This document shows, piece by piece, positions 50,724 to 59,613 of a DNA stretch of 64,000 nucleotides (positions are counted from its first letter, which is position 1; each line of letters opens with the position of its first letter). The position numbers and the translations under genes were made by a program. The DNA comes from Bacteroides sp. 43_108 (lineage in GTDB: Bacteria > Bacteroidota > Bacteroidia > Bacteroidales > Bacteroidaceae). The notes below the pieces were generated by a model that was not told the origin of the DNA, did not search any database, and saw only the letters and a program-made list of their open reading frames with translations. The DNA lies in assembly GCA_001915545.1 (NCBI GenBank), contig MNQS01000003.1, forward strand, positions 1-64,000, in the 5' to 3' direction.

Positions 50724-52582
50724 TTGAAAAAATGAAAAAACTTACGTTCCTGGTGACCAGCAAGGAATATGAATCATTCCTTCAGGAAATCAGAGAACTC
50801 GGTGTCGTACACATCGCAGAACTGCAGAACGGAGGAAGCAGTCCAGAACTGCAGGAAGCTTTGGCCTACTCTGAAAGATGCCGGCAGGCGCTCAACACTC
50901 TGAAAAGCGCATCGGACAACTACACCACTGACAAGACATTCGCCAAACCGCATGCGGACGTTTCGAAAGCTGACAGCATTATGGACGAAATCGAAAGGCT
51001 TACGGTGCGCGAATCAGACCTTAAGCGTTCTCTCGACTCAACAAAGAGAACAATAAGCACTCTGGAGCCGTGGGGAAACTTCACAAAAGATAATTTTGGA
51101 AAGCTTGAAGAAGCCGGCTATAAGGCCTTTTTCTACAGCTGTCCGGTAAAGATGTTCGATCAGGAGTGGAGCGACAAATATTTCGCAACACAGATTGCCG
51201 TGTCGAACGACAGATGTCTGTTCATAGCCTTTTCAGCTGAAAAGCCTGAAATATCGGCTGAAGCTGTCGACATGCCTGAAGAAAGCCTCAACTTCTACAT
51301 AAAGAAGAAAGCTGACATCGAGGCTCAGATAGAAAGCATACACGAACGGCTTCTGCAGATCAATGCTGAAGACAGAGATTCGATACTGGCGGCACAGGTG
51401 GACAACGAGAACAGCCTGTCCCTGTCGAAAGTGCATCTGAACACAGAATCCCTTGCCGAAGACAGGATAAAGATGATGGTAGGATGGGTTGAGGCAGAAA
51501 ACGAAAAGACAGTATGCGAATGTCTCGACAAGAATCAGATATTCTACGAAGTGGAAGACCCTGATTTTGAAGATGACATACCGGTAAAGATAAAAAACGG
51601 AGCATTCAGTTCATTGTTCGAACCGATTCTGAGGATGTACTCACTCCCGAGCTATCACGACATCGACCCGACACCGTTCTTTGCACCGTTCTTCATGTTG
51701 TTCTTCGGCCTCTGCATGGGCGATGCCGGTTACGGTTTCGTCATTCTGGCCGCAAGCTTGGTGTTGCGCATGAAACTGGCAGACGACATGAAGCCTTATG
51801 CCTCACTGGGAATATGCCTGGGTGCAATGACCATCGTCTGCGGAACCCTCACCGGTTCTCTCTTCGGTATCGATTTGAGTTCTCAGGATTGGGCTTTCCT
51901 TGCACCGGTAAAGCAATACTTCATCAGCGAAAACAACTTCAAGCTGTTCGGATATAGCCCGATGATGGTCATATCAGTTGTTATCGGACTTATACAGGTG
52001 CTCCTCGGAATGTGCCTTTCAGCGGCCAAAGCCATAAAGCTTTACGGCTGGAAGTACGGAGTAGGAAAAATTTCCTGGGTAGTAGCAATAGTTTCAGCAA
52101 TAGTATACCTTGGAGTGCCGGCATGCGGAGGCACATTGCCAATGGCAGTAAATTATCTGCTCTACGCAATCATCGGCATCAGCGCGTTGGGAATATATTT
52201 CTTCAACACTCCTGGCAAGAACATATTCATGAATTTCGGTTCTGGAATATGGAATACATACAACATGGCGACAGGCCTTCTCGGCGACCTCCTGTCATAC
52301 ATACGTCTGTTTGCGCTCGGTCTTACCGGCGGTGTGCTCGGAGGAGTGTTCAATCAGCTGGCAATCGAAATGACAAGTTCCCTCTCGTGGGGTATCCGCT
52401 GGTTGCCTATGCTCCTGATTCTGCTTGCAGGACACGGCATCAATTTTGCACTCTGCATGATAAGTTCTTTCGTTCACCCTATGCGACTCACGTTTGTCGA
52501 GTTCTTCAAAAATGCCGAATTTGACGGCGGCGGCAAGGAATTTGAACCATTCAGAGTAAAAACATTCAAAAACAAGAAATAA
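50720..52582 (+). CDS. ntpI: V-type ATP synthase subunit I (a)
   Basis: A 620-residue stator subunit carrying the ion half-channels. Residues 1-310 are the cytoplasmic arm with coiled coils; residues 330-610 have about eight helices. FFMLFFGLCMGDAGYG and YIRLFALGLTGGVLGGVFN (with the essential Arg) are diagnostic. The overlap with subunit D points to translational coupling. Confidence 0.95.
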   Translation: MIEKMKKLTFLVTSKEYESFLQEIRELGVVHIAELQNGGSSPELQEALAYSERCRQALNTLKSASDNYTTDKTFAKPHADVSKADSIMDEIERLTVRESDLKRSLDSTKRTISTLEPWGNFTKDNFGKLEEAGYKAFFYSCPVKMFDQEWSDKYFATQIAVSNDRCLFIAFSAEKPEISAEAVDMPEESLNFYIKKKADIEAQIESIHERLLQINAEDRDSILAAQVDNENSLSLSKVHLNTESLAEDRIKMMVGWVEAENEKTVCECLDKNQIFYEVEDPDFEDDIPVKIKNGAFSSLFEPILRMYSLPSYHDIDPTPFFAPFFMLFFGLCMGDAGYGFVILAASLVLRMKLADDMKPYASLGICLGAMTIVCGTLTGSLFGIDLSSQDWAFLAPVKQYFISENNFKLFGYSPMMVISVVIGLIQVLLGMCLSAAKAIKLYGWKYGVGKISWVVAIVSAIVYLGVPACGGTLPMAVNYLLYAIIGISALGIYFFNTPGKNIFMNFGSGIWNTYNMATGLLGDLLSYIRLFALGLTGGVLGGVFNQLAIEMTSSLSWGIRWLPMLLILLAGHGINFALCMISSFVHPMRLTFVEFFKNAEFDGGGKEFEPFRVKTFKNKK

Positions 52583-52602
52583 TAAAAGAAATTAATCAAT
52601 AA

Positions 52603-53076
<474 letters not shown>

Positions 53077-53173
53077 GCAGATGCGAGAGTGTGCAGATGC
53101 AGCATGAAAACAAGTCATCGGCACACACGGAAACAGTGAGAAAAAACTGAAAAAACTTTTTTTAATAACCGCT

Positions 53174-53212
53174 GGAGAGCATGCCTTAAAACAGGTGTGC
53201 TCTCCTTTTTTA
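53174..53212 (+). terminator. terminator of the V-ATPase operon
   Basis: GGAGAGCATGCCT and AGGTGTGCTCTCC pair around TTAAAAC, followed by TTTTTTAT. Confidence 0.9.
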
Positions 53213-53300
53213 TATTGATAAAACCTGAAAAACGCACCATGCACTGCCGTGCACCATCAATAGAAACAGTTGTAAAGCCGAAAACCTTAAAGCAAAACGC

Positions 53301-53308
53301 TATATTTG
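53301..53308 (+). promoter_or_regulatory. -7 box of the propeller/AraC gene
   Basis: TATATTTG 28 bases before the ATG at 53336. It also rules out the upstream in-frame TTG at 53306 as start, which would lie inside the promoter. No TTTG at the right distance. Confidence 0.5.
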
Positions 53309-53335
53309 CATACAATAAAGAAAAACAACCGAAAG

Positions 53336-55987
53336 ATGCCTGGAATATATAGATTTTTGATGGTGACAGTTTTTTTTCTGCTTCATGCAGGGAAAATCTG
53401 CTCCATAAACAAGGATTTTGAGACTTTCATACCTATAAATACTTCTGACGGATTGAGCGACAATCAGATAAGATTCATTCAGCAACTGCCCGACGGAAGG
53501 ATGGTGTTTACGACCTTCGGAAATGTCAACATCTACGACGGCGTTCACTTCAGAAATATCCACAACACGGAGAAAAGCAGATATATACTGAAAAACTACA
53601 ACGGCTTCTACAGGATATACCACAGCAGCGACTCGCTTCTATGGATAAAGGATTACAAAAGATTGAGCTGCATTAATCTGTACAGGGAGCAATATATAAG
53701 CAACATAGATTCAATGCTTAAGACACTTGGCGCAAAGAATGGTGCCGAAGACTTGTTTGTCGACAACGACGGACGGACGTGGATTGTCGCATCTGCGCAC
53801 CTCACGTCCATTTCCGGCAAAGAATCCATAAAGCTGAACGAAAGCAAAGAAAGGTGTCTTCAAGATGTCGGCTCTTCAAACAATAATATTTATCTGTTCT
53901 TCAGCGATGGAAGCGTTGAGTGCCATACCATCATGAAAGGTTGCGTGAACAAAAAATATTCCGTAGGAGCATACGCAAAATCCGAATACAATGCATTCAA
54001 CAGGACATCTCTTATTGTGAAAAGCGGAGATATATTCTATCAGCTTCGCAACGGAAACAAAGGCGGAATGTTTGCCTTCGACACGAAAAGCCATGAATGG
54101 TCAAGAATACTCGAGAAAGACTATACCCTCAACACGCTCATCGTTGCCGAAAACACCCACACGGCCTACATCAGCTGTACAAAAGGTTTCTGGGAAATAG
54201 ATCTGACAAACGGCAAAAGTACATACCACCCTGCCATCAACACCGAAAGCGACGGAAACATATCGACGGAAATAAGCACGCTGTTCATCGACCGTCAGGG
54301 AGGATTGTGGATGGGTACATACAACCGCGGATTGTTCTACAGCCATCCGAACATGTACAGCATGCAGTCATACACACGCAATTCGTTTCCGGACAACAGT
54401 GAGAACGACCTCAACGTCTTAGCCTTTGCCGAGGACAGCAAGGGCACCGTATATCTGCGCACCAAAGCGAACTGCTACAGAATCAGCAAATCGCCCATAG
54501 GCACACTGATTCTGCAGAAAGTGCCACTTGCCGACATGCCGGCAGACAGACATCCGCGAAAGACAGAAACTGTTCTGTCGGAATTGAACATAAGTGCCAA
54601 CGGCGTTACTGCCATGTGCAAGGACAAGCTAGGACGCGTATGGATAGGAACTGCCGACGGATTACTGCTCTACTCCTCCGACGGCAAACAGGCAAGGAAG
54701 TTCTACAGCGAGGACGGACTTTCAAACAATTTCATACAAAGCTTGCTCGAGGCATACGACGGTACAATATGGACAGCCACGAGCAACGGCATATCGGCCA
54801 TAAACGTCAAGGGCAAAGACTCCGCCCCATCCTTCACCGTCTACCGTCATGCCGATGGCACACTCGAAGGCGAATACTCTCCCCGTGCCATCTTTCAGGC
54901 AAAGGACTCCACGCTCTACTTCGGAGGCGTGGACGGATTCACAGTGTTCCACCCGAGCAAGGTATCCCGTGCGAAAACCTCCTTTCCTGCACCTGTATTT
55001 ACATCCCTCACTGTAAACGGCACCGCCATCAAGACCGGCAGAGAATACGAGGGCAATCTCATTCTCAAGCGCACAGCTCCATACACAAACACCATCACGC
55101 TAAACTACAACCAGAACTTCATATCACTACAGTTCTCCGCCCCCGATTTTGTAAACAGACAGCGCCTCTGCTACCGATACAAACTTGAGGGCATCGACCG
55201 CCAATGGAACATTCTGAACACGGCCTCTACTGAAAACACCAGCCGAGGCCTGCTCAATGCATCATACACCGACCTCCAGCCGGGCAAATACACTCTTACG
55301 GTATATGCCGGAAACGGTACCGACTTCGACAATGCTGAAAAGACAACGGTGACCATCATTATCACCCCGCCTTGGTGGAAAACCACAACTGCATACGTTA
55401 TCTATATTCTGCTATTAGCCGCAGTTATTTTCGCAGTACTCAGAACATATACCGTTTACACCCGACGCAAGCTCGAACGCAAGCATAAGGAAGAACTTCT
55501 CCTTGCGCGCATACGAGGCCTCATCGAACAGTGCGACCGCTACGAGGCTGAACAGAAGGCATCGAAGGAGGCCTGTGCAGATACCTCATCGGAAACGGAC
55601 GAAGAACGCAGGGACGAGGAAAAGACCCTCTCTGCAGAAGACTCCAGATTCATTGCCCATGCCGTCGAACTTGTGGAAAAGAACATACACTCCTCGGGCT
55701 ATTCCGTCGAACAGCTCGCCAAGGATTTGTGCATGGAGCGCACCGGCCTCTACCGCAAGCTCCAGTCGCTTCTCGAGCAATCGCCTAGCTATTTCATACG
55801 CGACATACGCCTGCGCCGTGCTCGCAACATGCTTGCCGAAACCGACCTCACAATAGCCGAAATTGCCGAGCAGACAGGTTTCAGCAGTGCCAGCTACTTC
55901 ACCCGATGCTTTCAGGAGGCCTACGGATGCAAACCTTCCGAATATGCAAGAAACAGCGTGAAAACCAGCACTATTCAACATGGTTGA
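53336..55987 (+). CDS. membrane-tethered AraC regulator with beta-propeller sensor
   Basis: An 883-residue protein. A signal-like N-terminus (RFLMVTVFFLLHAGKIC) leads to about 600 residues of two-component regulator propeller repeats (GLWMGTYNRGLFY, VWIGTADGLLLYS, GTIWTATSNGISAIN), a Y_Y_Y domain (RLCYRYKLEGIDRQWN), one membrane helix (AYVIYILLLAAVIFAVL, near residue 705), a coiled linker, and a C-terminal AraC HTH (YSVEQLAKDLCMERTGLYRKLQSL, SSASYFTRCFQEAYGCKPSEYA). The kinase and receiver domains of hybrid two-component systems are absent: signal would pass through the membrane straight to the DNA-binding domain. The GH31 gene follows and is its likely target. Confidence 0.88.
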   Translation: MPGIYRFLMVTVFFLLHAGKICSINKDFETFIPINTSDGLSDNQIRFIQQLPDGRMVFTTFGNVNIYDGVHFRNIHNTEKSRYILKNYNGFYRIYHSSDSLLWIKDYKRLSCINLYREQYISNIDSMLKTLGAKNGAEDLFVDNDGRTWIVASAHLTSISGKESIKLNESKERCLQDVGSSNNNIYLFFSDGSVECHTIMKGCVNKKYSVGAYAKSEYNAFNRTSLIVKSGDIFYQLRNGNKGGMFAFDTKSHEWSRILEKDYTLNTLIVAENTHTAYISCTKGFWEIDLTNGKSTYHPAINTESDGNISTEISTLFIDRQGGLWMGTYNRGLFYSHPNMYSMQSYTRNSFPDNSENDLNVLAFAEDSKGTVYLRTKANCYRISKSPIGTLILQKVPLADMPADRHPRKTETVLSELNISANGVTAMCKDKLGRVWIGTADGLLLYSSDGKQARKFYSEDGLSNNFIQSLLEAYDGTIWTATSNGISAINVKGKDSAPSFTVYRHADGTLEGEYSPRAIFQAKDSTLYFGGVDGFTVFHPSKVSRAKTSFPAPVFTSLTVNGTAIKTGREYEGNLILKRTAPYTNTITLNYNQNFISLQFSAPDFVNRQRLCYRYKLEGIDRQWNILNTASTENTSRGLLNASYTDLQPGKYTLTVYAGNGTDFDNAEKTTVTIIITPPWWKTTTAYVIYILLLAAVIFAVLRTYTVYTRRKLERKHKEELLLARIRGLIEQCDRYEAEQKASKEACADTSSETDEERRDEEKTLSAEDSRFIAHAVELVEKNIHSSGYSVEQLAKDLCMERTGLYRKLQSLLEQSPSYFIRDIRLRRARNMLAETDLTIAEIAEQTGFSSASYFTRCFQEAYGCKPSEYARNSVKTSTIQHG

Positions 55988-56032
55988 CATCCGTTTCAAC
56001 ATAATTGCAGCTATATTTATGTGTATGCACAC

Positions 56033-56040
56033 TAAATTTG
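56033..56040 (+). promoter_or_regulatory. -7 box of the GH31 gene
   Basis: TAAATTTG about 33 bases before the ATG at 56073, preceded by the palindrome-like GTGTATGCACAC. No -33 match, consistent with an activator-dependent promoter. Confidence 0.45.
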
Positions 56041-56072
56041 CCGCAGTCAAAAACCACAAAAAAATCATAAAC

Positions 56073-58541
56073 ATGAACAACATCGGAAAACTTTTCACCG
56101 CCATGCTGTGCACCATGTTCGCCGGAGGCATCTATGCCCAGGACGTGCAGCAGACACAGCGCGGAGCATCCTTCCAGTCGCAGGGACTCGATGTCAATGT
56201 CGAATTCCTCTCGCCTGAAATCGTAAGAGTAGTGAAAGCACCTACCGGCAAGGACTACACAAAGAACAGCCTTGTGGTCATCATGAAACCTGAAGACACA
56301 AAACTCCAGTTCAAGAAGAACGGCAACGGTGCAACAGTATCGTCAGATAAGGTCACAGTTGACATCAACGCCGAAACCGGAGGTCTGCACTTCAGCGACG
56401 CATCCGGAAAGGAAATGATTGTCGACAAGGACTACGGCACACAGTTCACTCCGTTCAACGATGCCGGCACACCGTCGTTCAGCGTCCGCCAGGCATTCCT
56501 GCTCGACAAGGATGAAGTCATCTACGGCCTCGGCCAGCAGCAGACAGGCAAGGTGAACCAGCGCGGACAGAAGCTCCTCCTGCGCAACCAGAACATGAGC
56601 ATCTGCATCCCGTTCATTCATTCCGTTAAGGGATATGCCCTCTACTGGGACAACTACTCTCCGACAACATTCCTCGACAATCCTCAGGAAATGTCGTTCG
56701 ACTCTGAAGTGGGCGACTGCGCCGACTACTATTTCATATACGGAGGCAATGCCGACGGTGTCATCACCAACGTGCGCCGTCTCACCGGCCAGGCACCTCT
56801 CTACCCTCTATGGACACTCGGTTTCTGGCAGTGCCGCGAGCGCTACAAGAGTCCTGACGAGCTCTGCGAGGTTGTCGATCGCTACCGCGAACTCCGTGTG
56901 CCTCTCGACGGTATCATCCAGGATTGGCAGTACTGGGGATGCGACTCTAACTGGAACTCTATGAAATTCCAGAACCCGCGCTACATCAACAAGCTCGGCG
57001 ACCCTGAATACATGAAATACTTGCCTAACGGCGAGGACAAGAATGCCGTGCAGAAAACTCCGCGCATCAAGAGTCCTAAAGAAATGGTCGACTATGTACA
57101 CAAGCAGAACGCCCACATCATGATTTCCGTATGGGCATCCTTCGGTCCTTGGACAGAGATGTACCACCGCATGGACAGCCTCAAGGCCCTGCTCAACTTC
57201 GAGACATGGCCTCGCAATGCAGGCGTAAAACCTTACGACCCATTCAACCCTGAAGCACGCCGCATCTACTGGGCAGAAATGAAGCGCAACATCTTCGATC
57301 TCGGCATGGATGCATGGTGGCTCGACTCTACCGAACCTGACCACTTCGACATCAAGGATTCCGATTTCGACACACCTACATACCTCGGATCCTTCAGACG
57401 CGTCCACAACGCCTTCCCTCTCATCACCAACAAAGGTGTATATGAGAACCAGCGTGCCACAACATCCGACAAGCGCGTATTCCTGCTCACTCGCTCTTCG
57501 TTCCTCGGCCAGCAGCGCTACGCATCCCACTCATGGAGCGGCGACGTAGTATCCGAATGGAGCGTCATGCGCAAGCAGATTGCCGCCGGCATCAACTACA
57601 GCCTTTGCGGTATACCTTACTGGAACACCGACCTCGGCGGATTCTTCGCATGGAAATACAACAACACCGTAAACAACCCTGCCTACCACGAACTCCACGT
57701 GCGCTGGTACCAGTGGGGAGTATTCCAGCCAATCATGCGCTCGCACAACTCAAGCCCTGTAGCTGTCGAGATATATCAGTTCGGCAAGAAGGGCGACTGG
57801 GCATACGATGCTCTCGAGCGTGCCACACGCCTGCGCTACCGTCTCCTTCCTTACATATACAGTACTACATGGGAAGTAACAAGCAAGGCAGGCACAATCC
57901 TCCGTCCGCTCATGATGGACTTTGCCGACGACAAGAAGGTTCTCGACATGGGCAACGAATACATGTTCGGACGCAGTTTCCTCGTACGCCCTGTCACAGA
58001 TTCTCTCTACACATGGCAGGACAAAAACCGCCACGGACACGTGAAGGACATCAACAAGATTGCTTCGACAGAGGTTTACCTGCCTAAAGGCGCAACATGG
58101 ATAGACTTCTGGACAGGCAAGTCATACAACGGCGGACAAACCCTCATGCGCGAAGTACCGATCGACATCATGCCTGTATACCTCCGTGCAGGTTCAATCA
58201 TCCCTTGGGGACCTGACGTGCAGTACTCTACAGAGAAGAAGTGGGACAACCTCACAATCCGCGTATACCCTGGAGCTGACGGCACATTCACCCTCTACGA
58301 AGACGAGTTCGACAACTACAACTACGAAAAGGGTGCCTACACAACCATCGACTTCAAGTGGGACGATGCTTCACGCACACTCACCATCGGCGAACGCCAG
58401 GGAAAATACAAGGGCATGCTGAAGAAGCGCAACTTCAACATCGTTGTCGTTTCTCCTGAAAACGGTGCCGGCGATGCCGAGTCGACCAAGTTCGACAAGA
58501 CAGTGAAGTACAGCGGAAAGGCCGTTACCGTAAAACTGTAA
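56073..58541 (+). CDS. secreted glycoside hydrolase, family GH31
   Basis: An 822-residue alpha-glucosidase/alpha-xylosidase type enzyme. Signal peptide MNNIGKLFTAMLCTMFAGGIYAQ. The N-terminal beta-sandwich (FLLDKDEVIYGLGQQQTGKVNQRGQ) precedes the barrel with the nucleophile Asp418 in WWLDSTEPD and acid/base Asp491 in SWSGDVVSE. A proximal and a distal C-terminal beta domain follow. The open frame extends 31 codons upstream; I chose 56073 for the signal peptide. GH31 members act on xyloglucan, starch or other alpha-glucosides; TEPD rather than NEP near the nucleophile does not settle substrate. Confidence 0.9.
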   Translation: MNNIGKLFTAMLCTMFAGGIYAQDVQQTQRGASFQSQGLDVNVEFLSPEIVRVVKAPTGKDYTKNSLVVIMKPEDTKLQFKKNGNGATVSSDKVTVDINAETGGLHFSDASGKEMIVDKDYGTQFTPFNDAGTPSFSVRQAFLLDKDEVIYGLGQQQTGKVNQRGQKLLLRNQNMSICIPFIHSVKGYALYWDNYSPTTFLDNPQEMSFDSEVGDCADYYFIYGGNADGVITNVRRLTGQAPLYPLWTLGFWQCRERYKSPDELCEVVDRYRELRVPLDGIIQDWQYWGCDSNWNSMKFQNPRYINKLGDPEYMKYLPNGEDKNAVQKTPRIKSPKEMVDYVHKQNAHIMISVWASFGPWTEMYHRMDSLKALLNFETWPRNAGVKPYDPFNPEARRIYWAEMKRNIFDLGMDAWWLDSTEPDHFDIKDSDFDTPTYLGSFRRVHNAFPLITNKGVYENQRATTSDKRVFLLTRSSFLGQQRYASHSWSGDVVSEWSVMRKQIAAGINYSLCGIPYWNTDLGGFFAWKYNNTVNNPAYHELHVRWYQWGVFQPIMRSHNSSPVAVEIYQFGKKGDWAYDALERATRLRYRLLPYIYSTTWEVTSKAGTILRPLMMDFADDKKVLDMGNEYMFGRSFLVRPVTDSLYTWQDKNRHGHVKDINKIASTEVYLPKGATWIDFWTGKSYNGGQTLMREVPIDIMPVYLRAGSIIPWGPDVQYSTEKKWDNLTIRVYPGADGTFTLYEDEFDNYNYEKGAYTTIDFKWDDASRTLTIGERQGKYKGMLKKRNFNIVVVSPENGAGDAESTKFDKTVKYSGKAVTVKL

Positions 58542-58625
58542 GACACACACATACCCAACATGCACAGCACATGCCGACGCACTTATTGGTGATGCGATGC
58601 ATGCAAAACAACCAAATTACTTGTT

Positions 58626-58664
58626 CAGGCATTCGGGAAAACACACCCGAGTGCCTGTTTTTTT
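58626..58664 (+). terminator. terminator of the GH31 gene
   Basis: CAGGCATTCGGG and CCCGAGTGCCTG (one wobble) around AAAACACA, then TTTTTTT. About 85 bases past the stop codon. Confidence 0.9.
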
Positions 58665-58810
58665 GTACATATCACCTTTGAAAACCTACATCCGAAACAA
58701 AAAATATATAACTTCACGATTGCGAAACAGATTCTTCCCCCCGAAGCACTTTACGCTCGGCCGTTTCCATTACAACCGAAAACAGGAAAACAACGCATAG
58801 AAAAGAACTT

Positions 58811-59464
58811 ATGAAAATAAAGATATGGTGCAACTCCACTGAATCCGTTCCTGCCGTATACATACACTCCTTCACCGGCAACGGCGAAGACGTATGGAAA
58901 GCATGCATGGAACTGCAGATGCATCCCTTCAACCTCGTGGTCATATACGATGCCGATTTCGACAGTCTCCTCACACCGTGGCCGGCCGAAGGAATAAGAA
59001 AAGGCCAACCGCCGTTCGGAGGCAAAGCCGACATGCATCTCAAAGAAATCATCGACACTGTCATCCCACAAGCCGAAGCCCAGCTTCCTGCACCGCCGGC
59101 ATATTCAGCCATGGCCGGCTATTCGCTTGCAGGACTGTTCACACTTTGGAGTGCCTGGCATACCGACCGTTTCAAACGCCTCGCATGCGTATCAGGCTCA
59201 CTGTGGTACCCCCGCTTCGTCGCCTACATCAACAGTACCCCCATGCCATCTCATCCCGAATGCATCTATTTCTCCCTCGGCGACAAGGAAAGCAAGACCC
59301 GCCATCCGCTCATGAGCACAGTCGATGCCTGCACACGCGAAGCCGTCGGCACAATCAGCTCTTTAGGCATACGCACCACGTTCGAGAGCAATCCAGGCAA
59401 CCATTTCACCTCCCCCGCTCTCCGCACAGCCAAAGCCATCCGGTGGATGCTTGCCGACCAATGA
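58811..59464 (+). CDS. alpha/beta-hydrolase, putative esterase
   Basis: A 217-residue cytoplasmic hydrolase (no signal peptide). The nucleophile is Ser in GYSLAGLFTLW, the oxyanion region reads VYIHSFTGNGEDV, and the catalytic His is probably in NPGNHFTS near the C-terminus. The order matches small esterases of the esterase-D/Fes-like type. Substrate unknown. It stands between the GH31 gene and a convergent terminator; the surrounding region is G+C-rich. Confidence 0.75.
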   Translation: MKIKIWCNSTESVPAVYIHSFTGNGEDVWKACMELQMHPFNLVVIYDADFDSLLTPWPAEGIRKGQPPFGGKADMHLKEIIDTVIPQAEAQLPAPPAYSAMAGYSLAGLFTLWSAWHTDRFKRLACVSGSLWYPRFVAYINSTPMPSHPECIYFSLGDKESKTRHPLMSTVDACTREAVGTISSLGIRTTFESNPGNHFTSPALRTAKAIRWMLADQ

Positions 59465-59497
59465 CAAACACGAGTACATTATAATACATTAAAACGC

Positions 59498-59545
59498 AAA
59501 TCGGGCGAAACAAGGATGAAGGTCCCCTGTTTCGCCCGATTTCTC
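59498..59545. terminator. bidirectional terminator between esterase and DPP IV genes
   Basis: AAATCGGGCGAAACA and TGTTTCGCCCGATTT form a perfect 15-base stem. Serves both the plus-strand esterase gene and the minus-strand operon ending at 59614. Confidence 0.8.
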
Positions 59546-59613
59546 TTCTATATTCACAGCCATCGGCAGTCACTTTGCCGTCGGCTATTTTCCCAAATAA
59601 ACAAAAAGCCGAA

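Noticed and set aside
56808..57530. Minus-strand open frame of 240 codons inside the GH31 gene
   Set aside because: Antisense shadow; GH31 frame has signal peptide and catalytic motifs.
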